A stretch of 64,000 nt of DNA, from contig NZ_JQMO01000003.1 in NCBI RefSeq assembly GCF_000744785.1, forward strand, positions 5,022,001 to 5,086,000, given 5' to 3'. Of the stretch, positions 25,583 through 33,735 are shown in pieces. The translations under genes and the position numbers were made by a program. Position 1 is the stretch's first letter. Each line of letters begins with the position of its first letter. The notes under the pieces are model-generated. The model was not told where the DNA came from. It saw nothing but the letters and a program-made list of their open reading frames with translations, and did not search any database. Source of the DNA: Kitasatospora azatica KCTC 9699. Its GTDB lineage: Bacteria; Actinomycetota; Actinomycetes; Streptomycetales; Streptomycetaceae.

Positions 25583-26790
25583 CGGGACAGCTCCTTCCAC
25601 GGGACGTCCTTGTCCGTGCGCGGCTCGGGCGGCAGTCCCAGCACCCGTTCGGCGATGATGTTGCGCAGGATCTCGCTGGTCCCGCCCTCGATCGAGTTGC
25701 CCTTGGCCCGCAGGTAGCGGTAGCCCGCCTCGCGCCCGTTGAAGTCGACCAGCTCGGGGCGGACCAGGGTCCAGTCGTCGTAGCCGAGTCCCTCCTCGGC
25801 CAGCAGCTCGACCTCGAAGCCGGTCAACTGCTGGGCGAGGCGGGCGAATCCGAGCTTGCCGCCGGCGCCCTCGGGCCCCGGCTGGCCGGCCGCCAGCTGC
25901 TGGCGCAGCCGCTCGCCGGTCAGTCGCAGCACCTCCGCGTCCACCCAGTGCTGCAGCAGTCGCTGGTGCAGCTCGGGGGTGCGCAACTCGGGGCGCTCGC
26001 GCCAGGTCCGGGCCACCATGCCGATCAACCCGCCCTCGCGCGGCATCCGTTGGCCGCCGATCGAGACCCGCTCGTTGTTCAGCGTGGTCTGCGCGACCTG
26101 CCAGCCCTCGCCGACCGCGCCGAGCCGGTCGGTGTCGGGGATCCGCACCCCGGTCAGGAAGACCTCGTTGAACTCCGCCTCTCCGGTGATCTGCCGCAGC
26201 GGGCGGACCTCCACGCCGGGGTCGGTCATGTCGCAGACGAAGTAGGTGATGCCCCGGTGCTTGGGCACGGCCGGGTCGGTGCGGGCGATCAGGATCGCCC
26301 AGCGGGCGGTGTGCGCGGAGGAGGTCCACACCTTCTGACCGTCCACCGCCCAGACCCCGTCCGCGTCGAGCACCGCGCGGGTGGCCAGCGCGGCCAGGTC
26401 GGAGCCGGCGCCGGGCTCGCTGAACAGCTGGCACCAGACCTCCTCTCCGGTCCACAGCGGCCGCAGCCAGCGCCGCTGCTGCTCCGGCGTGCCGTAGCGC
26501 AGGATGGTCGGGGCGGCCATGCCGAGGCCGATGCCGATCCGGCGCGGATCGTTGTCCGGCGCGCCGGCCGCCGCCAACTCGGCGTCCACCAGGGCCTGCA
26601 GGGCGCGCGGTGCGCCCAGACCGCCGAGGCCGACGGGGAAGTGCACCCAGGCGAGCCCGGCGTCGAAGCGGGCGCGCAGGAAGTTGAGGGGGTCGACTTC
26701 CGACGGATCGTTGGCGGTGAGCAGGGCCTGCACCCGCTCGCGGATCTCGGCCTCGCGGATCTGGGCCTCGCTGATCTCGACGGTGCTCAT
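25579..26790 (-). CDS. Acyl-CoA dehydrogenase, catalytic subunit type
   Basis: A 403-residue acyl-CoA dehydrogenase. FAD and substrate motifs are seen: LFSEPGAGSDLAALATRA, VWAVDGQKVWTSSAHTARWA, and the catalytic region NSIEGGTSEILRNIIAERVL with the presumed base Glu. It resembles large actinobacterial FadE proteins for branched or cyclic acyl chains. It overlaps the upstream dehydrogenase gene and the downstream small subunit by 4 bp each. The downstream protein lacks the Glu motif, so an alpha2-beta2 complex is probable. Catalyses alpha,beta-dehydrogenation of an acyl-CoA with electrons going to ETF; the chain is unknown. Confidence 0.9.
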   Translation of the reverse strand: MSTVEISEAQIREAEIRERVQALLTANDPSEVDPLNFLRARFDAGLAWVHFPVGLGGLGAPRALQALVDAELAAAGAPDNDPRRIGIGLGMAAPTILRYGTPEQQRRWLRPLWTGEEVWCQLFSEPGAGSDLAALATRAVLDADGVWAVDGQKVWTSSAHTARWAILIARTDPAVPKHRGITYFVCDMTDPGVEVRPLRQITGEAEFNEVFLTGVRIPDTDRLGAVGEGWQVAQTTLNNERVSIGGQRMPREGGLIGMVARTWRERPELRTPELHQRLLQHWVDAEVLRLTGERLRQQLAAGQPGPEGAGGKLGFARLAQQLTGFEVELLAEEGLGYDDWTLVRPELVDFNGREAGYRYLRAKGNSIEGGTSEILRNIIAERVLGLPPEPRTDKDVPWKELSR

Positions 26791-27965
26791 CCCTGGTACC
26801 TCTTCAGCTCACGGCGGGCCAGCGAGCGGCGGTGCACCTCGTCCGGGCCGTCGGCGAGCCGCAGCGTGCGGTTGCCGGCGAAGAGCTGGGCGAGCGGGGT
26901 GTCCTGGCTGACGCCTGCCGCGCCGTGGGCCTGCACGGCCTTGTCGAGGATCCACTCGACGGTCTGCGGGACCACGATCTTGATCGCCTGGATCTCGGTG
27001 TGCGCGCCCTTGTTGCCCACGGTGTCCATCAGCCAGGCGGTCTTGAGCACCAGCAGCCGGGCCTGCTCGATCCGCACCCGGGACTCGGCGATCCAGTCCT
27101 GCACCACCCCCTGGGCGGCCAGCGGCTTGCCGAAGGCGACCCGCTCGGTCACCCGACGGCACATCAGCTCCAGGGCCCGCTCGGCGAGGCCGATCGCGCG
27201 CATGCAGTGGTGGATCCGACCCGGGCCGAGCCGGGCCTGGGCGATCGCGAATCCGGAACCCGGCTCGCCGATCAGGTTGCTCGCCGGCACCCGGACGTTG
27301 TCGAAGACCACCTCGGCGTGGCCGCCGTGGTCGCGGTCCTCGTAGCCGAAGACGGTCATCGCGCGCCTGACGGTGACGCCCGGGGTGTCCCGGGGCACCA
27401 GGATCATCGACTGCTGGCGGCGCACGTCGGCGGTGAGGTCGGTCTTGCCCATCACGATGAAGATCTTGCACTCGGGGTTCATCGCGCCGGTGATGTACCA
27501 CTTGCGGCCGTTGACGACGTACTCGTCGCCGTCGAGCTCGATCCGGGTCTCGATGTTGGTGGCGTCGGAGGAGGCGACATCGGGCTCGGTCATCGCGAAC
27601 GCGGAGCGGATCTCGCCGGCCAGCAGCGGCTCCAGCCACTGCTTGCGCTGGGCCTCGTCGCCGAACTGGGTGAGCAGCTCCATGTTCCCGGTGTCGGGGG
27701 CCGCGCAGTTGAACGCGGCGGGAGCCAACTGAATGCTGCGGCCGGTCAGTTCGGCGATCGGTGCGTACTGCAGGTTGGGCAGCTCGTAGAACAGGTTCCA
27801 CAGCCCTTGGGCGCGGGCCTCGCGCTGGAGTTCGCGGACCACCTCGGGGGTCGACCAGTCCGCGTTGGTCACCAGCCGGGCCTCGGCCGGGTAGACGTGC
27901 TCCGTCATGAAGGCGGTGACCTGCTCGCGCAGTTCCTCGGTGCGGGCGTCGAAGGCGAAGTCCAT
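26787..27965 (-). CDS. Acyl-CoA dehydrogenase, ACAD10/11-like
   Basis: A 392-residue acyl-CoA dehydrogenase with FAMTEPDVASSDATNIETRI, VVNGRKWYITGAMNPECKIF and the C-terminal VQAHGAAGVSQDTPLAQLFA. This set is typical of the ACAD10/ACAD11 branch. Just 2 bp upstream on the same strand is an APH-fold kinase gene. In mammals the kinase and dehydrogenase form one polypeptide (ACAD10/11), which handles 4-hydroxyacyl-CoAs through a phosphorylated intermediate, so a similar two-step reaction is likely here as separate proteins. ATG at 27965. Confidence 0.9.
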   Translation of the reverse strand: MDFAFDARTEELREQVTAFMTEHVYPAEARLVTNADWSTPEVVRELQREARAQGLWNLFYELPNLQYAPIAELTGRSIQLAPAAFNCAAPDTGNMELLTQFGDEAQRKQWLEPLLAGEIRSAFAMTEPDVASSDATNIETRIELDGDEYVVNGRKWYITGAMNPECKIFIVMGKTDLTADVRRQQSMILVPRDTPGVTVRRAMTVFGYEDRDHGGHAEVVFDNVRVPASNLIGEPGSGFAIAQARLGPGRIHHCMRAIGLAERALELMCRRVTERVAFGKPLAAQGVVQDWIAESRVRIEQARLLVLKTAWLMDTVGNKGAHTEIQAIKIVVPQTVEWILDKAVQAHGAAGVSQDTPLAQLFAGNRTLRLADGPDEVHRRSLARRELKRYQG

Positions 27966-27967
27966 GC

Positions 27968-28966
27968 TCAGTGCTCCTTGAGTGCGGTCAGGCCGTGTGC
28001 GACGAAGAGCGGGACCAGCGCGCCGACCCGGTCGAAGCCGGCGCCCACGGTGCGGCCCTGGCCGAACCGGAAGTGGATGCCCTCCAGGACCACGGCGAGC
28101 TTGAACGAGGCGAAGGCCACGTACCAGTGGACGCTGGAGACATCGCGTCCGGAGCGTGCCGCGTAGCGGTCGACCAGCTCGGCGCCGGACGGGAAGCCCG
28201 GCGCCAGCGCGACGCCCGGGATCACGCCGGCGAACTCGGCGGCCAGCTCGGTGTACATCACCAGCAGGCCGAGATCGGTGAGCGGGTCGCCGAGGGTGGA
28301 CATCTCCCAGTCGAGGACGGCGGTGATGCGGTCGTCCGGGCCGACCAGCACGTTGTCCAGGCGGTAGTCGCCGTGCACCAGGGTGGGGGCGGGGGAGACC
28401 GGCAGGGTCTCGGCCAGGCGCTCGCGCAACTGGTCGATGCCCTCGACCTCACGGCTGCGGGAAGCGTCGAGCTGCTTGCCCCAGCGCGCCACCTGCCGGG
28501 CCAGGAAGCCCTCGGGGCGCCCGAAGTCGGCCAGGCCGACTTCCGCCGGATCGATGGCGTGCAGCTCGACCAGGGTGTCCACCAGGTGGTCGGCCAGCGC
28601 CCGGACCCTCTCGGGTCCGAGCGCGGCCAGGGCGGCACTGTCACGGTGCGCCACGCCGTCCACGTACTCCATCAGGTAGAACGGCGCGCCGATCACCTCG
28701 GGGTCCTCGGTCAGGCGCACGGTGCGCGGGACCGGGACCGGCGAGTCGTGCAGGGCGCTGAGCACCCGGTACTCGCGGGCCATGTCGTGGGCGGTGGCCA
28801 GCACATGTCCGAGCGGCGGGCGGCGCAGCACCCAGCGGGTGGTGCCGTCGGTCAGCCGGTAGGTCAGGTTGGAGCGGCCGCCCTCGATCAGCTCGGCTCG
28901 CAGCGGCCCGGTGCCCAGATGGGCCTGCAGCCTGGCGAGGTCGAGTCCGGGGGGATTGTCGGTCAT
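27968..28966 (-). CDS. APH-fold kinase, ACAD10/11 kinase-domain type
   Basis: A 332-residue aminoglycoside-phosphotransferase-fold protein. The N-lobe shows GGRSNLTYRLTDG with WVLRRPP, the catalytic loop is LVHGDYRLDNVLVGPDD (HGDxxxxN) and the metal site is AVLDWEMSTLGDPL. This branch is always close to acyl-CoA dehydrogenases and is not an antibiotic-resistance gene. First gene of the minus operon, 25 bp from the TetR operator at 28991-29006. It probably phosphorylates the hydroxyl of a hydroxyacyl-CoA so that the adjacent dehydrogenase can act on the product; this is inference from the mammalian fusion. Confidence 0.88.
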   Translation of the reverse strand: MTDNPPGLDLARLQAHLGTGPLRAELIEGGRSNLTYRLTDGTTRWVLRRPPLGHVLATAHDMAREYRVLSALHDSPVPVPRTVRLTEDPEVIGAPFYLMEYVDGVAHRDSAALAALGPERVRALADHLVDTLVELHAIDPAEVGLADFGRPEGFLARQVARWGKQLDASRSREVEGIDQLRERLAETLPVSPAPTLVHGDYRLDNVLVGPDDRITAVLDWEMSTLGDPLTDLGLLVMYTELAAEFAGVIPGVALAPGFPSGAELVDRYAARSGRDVSSVHWYVAFASFKLAVVLEGIHFRFGQGRTVGAGFDRVGALVPLFVAHGLTALKEH

Positions 28967-28990
28967 GGCATCCTCGGGGGGTGAGACTGA

Positions 28991-29006
28991 CTAAGCGCTT
29001 GCTTAG
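28991..29006. promoter_or_regulatory. TetR operator copy 2
   Basis: CTAAGCGCTTGCTTAG is the exact reverse complement of the 21975-21990 site and lies 25 bp before the first gene of the kinase/dehydrogenase operon, where bound repressor would block transcription. Confidence 0.78.
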
Positions 29007-29056
29007 CTTCGTCCCGCATGCCGGGGATGTCAACGCCACCGGGGCGGACCGGCGGG

Positions 29057-30694
29057 TCAGTGACCGTCCGAGCGCCGGCGGTGCAGCACGAAGTTCTCCA
29101 GTGCGCTGATTGCACCGGTCGGCTGGGCGACGTTGTAGTAGGTGACGTGCATGCTGGTGGTCCCGCCGGGCTGGTGGCCCGGGTCCACGGTGAACGCCGC
29201 GAAGCCGTAGGCGCTCTTCAGGTCCCGCACACCCACCCACGGCGCGTCCTCGAAGACGTACACCGGAGTGCGCTTGCCGTTGCCGCCGACCGCGCCGACA
29301 CCCGTGATCACCTTGGCCTTGCCGGGCCCGAAGAACTTCCCGTTGGTCGGCGAGCCGGTGCCGCCACCGCCGAGCACCATGTGCACCGTGCCCTGTGAGG
29401 TGTCGATCACATCGGTGGCGGTGGCCACCGGGTTCGGCGTCAGCGTCTCCGAGCCGGAGACCACCCCGCGCACCGGCAGCGAGCGCTCGTAGTCGTGCTC
29501 GTGCCCGCAGACCACCAAGTCCACCTGGTAGCGGTCGAAGAGCGGTCCCCACTGCTCGCGGATACCCCGGTCGGCGCCGTTGGCGTCGGAGGAGCTGACC
29601 ACCACCTGGTGCATGCAGACCACCACCCAGTCGACCGAGCGGTCCGCCCGCGCCGCCGCCAAGTCCCGCTCCAGCCAGGCCCGCTGGGCGCCGCCGCTGT
29701 AGCCGTGGACATAGGCGTCGCCGGCGTCCTGGTAGGCCACGTCGTCGTTCTGCAGCACCACGACGTGCACCGAGCCGACCGTGAAGGAGTACCACAGGCC
29801 CTGGGTCTCGGCGTCGCCGCCGTTGCCCGGCAGGTCGAACCGGGTCTGGAAGGCCGTGAAGCCGAGCGGGCCGTTGGCCTTCTCGTTCTCGTGGTTGCCG
29901 GCCGCCGGCATCCACGGGCGGTAGCGCGCCGAGCGGGTGTTGTTGGCGAAGAAGCCCTGCCAGGTGCGCAGTCGGTCGGGGGAGATGTTGGCGTAGCACA
30001 GGTCGCCGTTGAGCAGGTGGAAGAGCGGGTCGACCTGCTCGATGCCGGCCACGATGTCCGCCGAGGCGGGCGAGGCGATGCCGCTCGGCACCGAGGTGTA
30101 GCCGCCCTTGCCGTCCGGCTGCCAGGTGGTGCTGGGCACCGCCTGGTCGCCGAAGCTGGTGAAGGTGAAGGCGTGCCGGCCGCGCCCGGCGGTGCGGAAG
30201 GTGCCCGCGTCCGGGCGGCCGCCGTCGTGCAGCGCGGCGTAGGTGTAGTAGGTGCCCGGGCGCAGGTTCTGCATCCGGGCGTGGTGGGTGTAGACCACCC
30301 GGTTGCTGATCCCGTCGGTGTAGGTGCGGGTCTCGGCCTCCACGGTGTGGCCGAACCCGCCTTCCAGGGTGCCCAGTTGGACGCGGGGCCGGCGGACCGG
30401 GCCGTCGGTGGTCCAGGAGGCGGTCATCTCCCGGGTCGGATCGGCGCCGAAGGTCAGGTGCAGGCCCTCGACGGCGGGTGCGCCCAGCGATTCGGGGCGG
30501 GTGAGCAGCAGTGGCGAGCTCGCACCGTCCTCGCCGTTGCCTGACGTGCGGTCAGCGGCCGCTGCCGGGGTGGCGCCGAGCAGCGGTGCGGTGACCAGTG
30601 CGGCGCCGCCGACTCCGGCGGACAGTCGCAGGGCGGTGCGGCGGCTGAGCGTTCCGTCCGCCGGCTGCTGGGGGGAGTCGATGGGCTGGTCCAT
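29057..30694 (-). CDS. Tat-exported purple-acid-phosphatase-like metallophosphoesterase
   Basis: A 545-residue exported phosphatase. The N-terminus has the twin-arginine motif (SRRTALRLS), a hydrophobic core and APAAAA-type cleavage near residue 47. A fibronectin-like purple acid phosphatase N-domain follows (LHLTFGADPTREMTASWTTD), then the metallophosphoesterase motifs GDQ, LLNGDLCYAN, AAGNHENE, VVCMHQ and GHEHDYERS, which bind two metals. Folding before export fits a metalloenzyme. Probably releases phosphate from organic esters outside the cell. Divergent from the trpS leader with about 115 bp between starts; no PHO-box-like repeat was recognised. Confidence 0.88.
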   Translation of the reverse strand: MDQPIDSPQQPADGTLSRRTALRLSAGVGGAALVTAPLLGATPAAAADRTSGNGEDGASSPLLLTRPESLGAPAVEGLHLTFGADPTREMTASWTTDGPVRRPRVQLGTLEGGFGHTVEAETRTYTDGISNRVVYTHHARMQNLRPGTYYTYAALHDGGRPDAGTFRTAGRGRHAFTFTSFGDQAVPSTTWQPDGKGGYTSVPSGIASPASADIVAGIEQVDPLFHLLNGDLCYANISPDRLRTWQGFFANNTRSARYRPWMPAAGNHENEKANGPLGFTAFQTRFDLPGNGGDAETQGLWYSFTVGSVHVVVLQNDDVAYQDAGDAYVHGYSGGAQRAWLERDLAAARADRSVDWVVVCMHQVVVSSSDANGADRGIREQWGPLFDRYQVDLVVCGHEHDYERSLPVRGVVSGSETLTPNPVATATDVIDTSQGTVHMVLGGGGTGSPTNGKFFGPGKAKVITGVGAVGGNGKRTPVYVFEDAPWVGVRDLKSAYGFAAFTVDPGHQPGGTTSMHVTYYNVAQPTGAISALENFVLHRRRSDGH

Positions 30695-30809
30695 GAAGGG
30701 TCCTCACTTCCGGTCGCCGAAGGCCGCTCACGCTAGGCCCGTTGGCCGCCGGAGTGGTGAACGCAACGAAGCGCCCCACTGAACGCTTCCAGCGGTTAGA
30801 GTGGTCCCC

Positions 30810-30851
30810 ATGCGCGCACCGCTGCTCGTACTCAGCTGGTGGCCGTCCTAG
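30810..30851 (+). CDS. trpS leader peptide (MRAPLLVLSWWPS)
   Basis: A 13-residue ORF with two adjacent Trp codons just before its stop, 118 bp upstream of a tryptophanyl-tRNA synthetase gene. TAGAGT at 30797-30802 is a good -10 and places the start of transcription at or near the ATG, so the leader may be leaderless. Low charged tRNA-Trp would stall the ribosome at the Trp pair and switch the downstream hairpins. Ribosome-mediated attenuation of an auxiliary TrpRS gene is described in Streptomyces coelicolor; the match here is direct. Confidence 0.85.
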   Translation: MRAPLLVLSWWPS

Positions 30852-30901
30852 GACGGCCGCGCATCCCGCATGCCCTGGGCCGTCCGGACGGACGGCCCTT
30901 T
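30841..30901 (+). promoter_or_regulatory. Transcription attenuator controlling trpS
   Basis: Four pairing segments: 1 GGCCGTCC (30841-30848), 2 GGACGGCC (30851-30858), 3 GGGCCGTCC (30877-30885), 4 GGACGGCCC (30890-30898) followed by TTTCT. 1:2 overlaps the Trp codons and stop, 2:3 is the antiterminator, and 3:4 is a 9-bp intrinsic terminator. A ribosome stalled on the Trp codons masks segment 1 and frees 2 to pair with 3. Confidence 0.85.
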
Positions 30902-30969
30902 CTGCTGGCTTCTCGCCTCGGGCCTCCGGCCGGACCGCCGCCGGATCCACCCACAGAGGAGAGAACCCG

Positions 30970-31968
30970 ATGCCCACCCAGCCCTGCCGCGTCCTGACCG
31001 GCGACCGCCCCACCGGCGCGCTCCACCTCGGCCACTACTTCGGCAGCCTGCAGAACCGGGTGCGGCTGCAGGCCGAGGGCGCCGAACTGTTCATCGTGGT
31101 GCCCGACTACCAGGTGCTCACCGACCGCGACGTGGCCGAGCATCTCGCCGAACGGGTCGAGGACTTGGTGCTGGACTACCTCGCGGTCGGCATCGACGCG
31201 GCGAAGGCCGTCATCTTCACCCACAGCGCGGTGCCGGCCCTCAACCAACTGCTGCTGCCCTTCCTCAGCCTGGTCAGCGTCGCCGAACTGCACCGCAATC
31301 CCACGGTCAAGGACGAGATCGCGCACTCGCGTCAGGCCGCGGTGAGCGGGCTGATGCTGACCTACCCGGTGCACCAGGCGGCCGACATCCTGTTCTGCAA
31401 GGCGGGCCTGGTACCGGTCGGCCAGGACCAGCTGCCGCACCTGGAGGCCGCCCGGACCATCGCCCGCCGGTTCAACAGCCGCTACGCCCCAGGTGGTTCG
31501 CCGGTCTTCCCGGAGCCGGAAGCGCTGCTGTCGGCGATGCCGCTGTTGCTCGGCACCGACGGCGGCAAGATGAGCAAGAGCCGCGGCAACGCGATCGCGC
31601 TGGGCGCGAGCGAGGACGAGACCGCGCGGCTGCTCAAGGGGGCCAAGACCGACGCCGAGCGGCGGATCGCTTTCGACCCGGTGAGTCGGCCCGAAGTGTC
31701 CAGCCTGCTGCAGCTGGCTGCGCTCTGCCAGGGCCGTGACCCGCACACGGTGGCCGCCGAGATCGGCGATGCGGGTGCCAGCCGCCTCAAGGCGGTGGTC
31801 ACCGAGGCGGTCAACGAGTACCTGCGCCCGATCCGCAAGCGCCGCGCCGACCTGGCCACCGATCGGGCGCACCTGCGCGCCGTCCTGGCCCGCGGCAACG
31901 CCCGCGCCAACGAGATCGCCGACGCCACGCTCGCCCAGGTCAAGACGGCGATGGGGATGCGTTACTGA
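30970..31968 (+). CDS. trpS: Tryptophanyl-tRNA synthetase (auxiliary, attenuation-controlled)
   Basis: A 332-residue class I aminoacyl-tRNA synthetase charging tRNA-Trp in the cytoplasm. The HIGH motif appears as GALHLGHYFGS and the KMSKS motif as GGKMSKSRGN; length fits TrpRS. ATG at 30970 with GGAGAG about 9 bp upstream. Its leader codes for a Trp-Trp peptide and an attenuator. Streptomycetes often have two TrpRS genes; one is auxiliary, induced by attenuation and resistant to the TrpRS inhibitor indolmycin. The leader suggests this is that isoform, but resistance cannot be shown from sequence alone. Confidence 0.93.
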   Translation: MPTQPCRVLTGDRPTGALHLGHYFGSLQNRVRLQAEGAELFIVVPDYQVLTDRDVAEHLAERVEDLVLDYLAVGIDAAKAVIFTHSAVPALNQLLLPFLSLVSVAELHRNPTVKDEIAHSRQAAVSGLMLTYPVHQAADILFCKAGLVPVGQDQLPHLEAARTIARRFNSRYAPGGSPVFPEPEALLSAMPLLLGTDGGKMSKSRGNAIALGASEDETARLLKGAKTDAERRIAFDPVSRPEVSSLLQLAALCQGRDPHTVAAEIGDAGASRLKAVVTEAVNEYLRPIRKRRADLATDRAHLRAVLARGNARANEIADATLAQVKTAMGMRY

Positions 31969-31980
31969 GCGCTTGTTCAC

Positions 31981-32006
31981 CGCTCTTGGACAAAGCTCCA
32001 AGAGCG
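31981..32006 (+). terminator. Hairpin downstream of trpS
   Basis: CGCTCTTGGA (31981-31990), loop CAAAGC, then TCCAAGAGCG (31997-32006): a perfect 10-bp stem 12 bp after the stop. There is no T-run, as is common for actinobacterial terminators. Confidence 0.65.
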
Positions 32007-32037
32007 AACTGAGTACCCGACAGAGCGGCGGGAGCTA

Positions 32038-32092
32038 TTGACGAAGGTCCTTCCGCTTTCTACATTCTGTTCAAGCGGAAGTCATCTTCCGC
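32038..32092 (+). promoter_or_regulatory. Promoter and operator of the NCS2 permease gene
   Basis: TTGACG (32038-32043), 17-bp spacer and TACATT (32061-32066) form a near-consensus promoter. Three half-sites overlap it: CTTCCGC at 32050-32056, GCGGAAG at 32075-32081 and CTTCCGC at 32086-32092. Two palindromes result (one spanning the -10, one just after the start), as expected for a repressor such as a purine-sensing regulator. The regulator's identity is unknown. Confidence 0.7.
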
Positions 32093-32292
32093 ATCGTGGA
32101 ATCCCTCGTTCCCCGCCGACCCCCGTGGCGGGGAGCGTAGCTCAGGGACCGGACCTGTCGCCGCAGGGGCCGGTAGGTGGGCGACGGTACTGCCGTCCGC
32201 CAGGGTCGTCCCAGCGTCGCCGTGCTCCGTCCCGCAGATCGGTGGTCGTTCCCGGGCCCGAAGACCACCGTGAGATGTGGAGGGACCAGCAG

Positions 32293-33711
32293 ATGGGCCA
32301 TCAGGACTCGGCGGCGCCGGACGTGGCAGTGCACAGCGTGCACCCGGTGGACGAGATGCTGCCGGTCGGGAGGATGTCGGCCGTCGCGTTGCAGCACGTG
32401 GCCAGCATGTACGCGGGAGTGGCCGCCCCGCCCCTGATCATCGGCGGCGCGGTCGGACTGACGGCGACCCAGCTGGCCACGCTGCTGGCCGCGAGCCTGT
32501 TCATCGCGGGGGTGGCGACGCTGCTGCAGACCCTCGGGGTCTGGAAGATCGGTTCGCGGCTGCCGTTCGTCAACGGGGTCTCGTTCGCCACCGTCTCGCC
32601 GATCCTGGCGGTCGTCGAGGCGAAGAAGGGCGCCGCGCTGCCGCTGATCTTCGGCTCCACACTGGTCGCGGGCCTGTTCTGCTTCCTGCTGGCGCCTGCC
32701 TTCTGTCGACTGGTCAGATTCTTCCCACCGGTGGTCAGCGGCACGGTGATCACCCTGATCGGCATCTCCCTGCTGCCGGTGGCCGGGAACTGGTCGCAGG
32801 GCGGCAACTCGCACGCGCCGGGCTACGGTTCGCTCGCCAACCTGGGCCTGGCGGGGCTGACACTGCTCGCCGTGCTGCTCTTCAACCGCTTCCTGCGCGG
32901 CTTCCTGCAGCGGATCTCGATCCTGCTCGGACTGCTGGTCGGCACCCTGGCGGCGATCCCGCTCGGCAAGGTGGACGTGCACGCGCTCAGCAGCCTGCCG
33001 GTCTTCGAACTGCCGCACCCCTTCGCCTTCGGCGCGCCGCGCTTCGAGGCGGCCTCGATCATCTCGATGCTGGTGGTGATGGTGGTCTCGATGACCGAGT
33101 CGACCGCCGACATGATCGCGCTGGGCGAGGTGGTCGAGCGGCCCGCCGACGACCGCACGATCGCCGGCGGCCTGCGCGCCGACGGCCTGGCCACCGCCTT
33201 CGGCGGGGTGTTCAACGGCTTCATCTGCTCGGCCTTCGCGCAGAACATCGGACTGGTCGCGCTGACCAGGATCCGCAGCCGGTTCGTGGTGGCGCTGGCC
33301 GGCGGCTTCCTGATCGTGATGGGCCTGCTGCCGGTGGTCGGCGGGCTGGTCTCGCTGGTGCCGCAGCCGGTGCTCGGCGGGGCGGGCGTGGTGCTCTTCG
33401 GCTCGGTGGCGGTGGCGGGCATCCGCACCCTCGGCAAGGCGGACCTGAGCGTCGGGTCGAACGCGATCATCGTCGCCGTCAGCCTGGCCTTCGGGATCTT
33501 CCCGATCGCCTACCCGGGCTTCTACCACGCCTTCCCCGAGCAGATCGCGACCGTGCTGCACTCGGGCATCTCGGCGGGCTGCCTGCTGGCGATCACCCTC
33601 AACCTGCTCTTCAACCACCTGGGCCGGGGCCGCGAGATCCCGCCCGCGCACGTCCCCGAGGCGCAGATCGCCGCGCTCGGCCGGGTGGAGGAGCTGAGCG
33701 AGCAGCACTGA
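32293..33711 (+). CDS. NCS2 family nucleobase/xanthine-uric acid permease
   Basis: A 472-residue membrane protein with about 12-14 hydrophobic segments. The nucleobase-ascorbate transporter signature QNxGxxxxT is seen as FAQNIGLVALTRIRSR, and the N-terminus (ALQHVASMYAGVAAPPLIIG) matches the NCS2 QH motif region. ATG 32293 is preceded by GGAGGG 8 bp upstream. It imports xanthine, uric acid or uracil with protons; which one is not clear. It has its own promoter with an operator-like set of inverted repeats. A SIR2-like gene follows 24 bp downstream on the same strand, possibly co-transcribed. Confidence 0.92.
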   Translation: MGHQDSAAPDVAVHSVHPVDEMLPVGRMSAVALQHVASMYAGVAAPPLIIGGAVGLTATQLATLLAASLFIAGVATLLQTLGVWKIGSRLPFVNGVSFATVSPILAVVEAKKGAALPLIFGSTLVAGLFCFLLAPAFCRLVRFFPPVVSGTVITLIGISLLPVAGNWSQGGNSHAPGYGSLANLGLAGLTLLAVLLFNRFLRGFLQRISILLGLLVGTLAAIPLGKVDVHALSSLPVFELPHPFAFGAPRFEAASIISMLVVMVVSMTESTADMIALGEVVERPADDRTIAGGLRADGLATAFGGVFNGFICSAFAQNIGLVALTRIRSRFVVALAGGFLIVMGLLPVVGGLVSLVPQPVLGGAGVVLFGSVAVAGIRTLGKADLSVGSNAIIVAVSLAFGIFPIAYPGFYHAFPEQIATVLHSGISAGCLLAITLNLLFNHLGRGREIPPAHVPEAQIAALGRVEELSEQH

Positions 33712-33735
33712 GCCGGCTCGGGCAGGGTGGGCGGC

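Larger units (their letters stand above)
31969..32292. other. Intergenic region trpS to permease, 324 bp
   Basis: Holds the trpS terminator hairpin (31981-32006), the permease promoter (32038-32066) with an overlapping operator (to 32092), then about 200 bp of leader in which no gene or stable RNA structure was recognised. Confidence 0.6.

Noticed and set aside
27968..28966. Aminoglycoside resistance gene
   Set aside because: The APH fold is shared, but the sequence and neighbours match the ACAD-linked kinase branch.
32067..32292. Purine riboswitch before the permease
   Set aside because: No purine aptamer core was recognised; overlapping half-sites at the promoter fit a protein repressor better.
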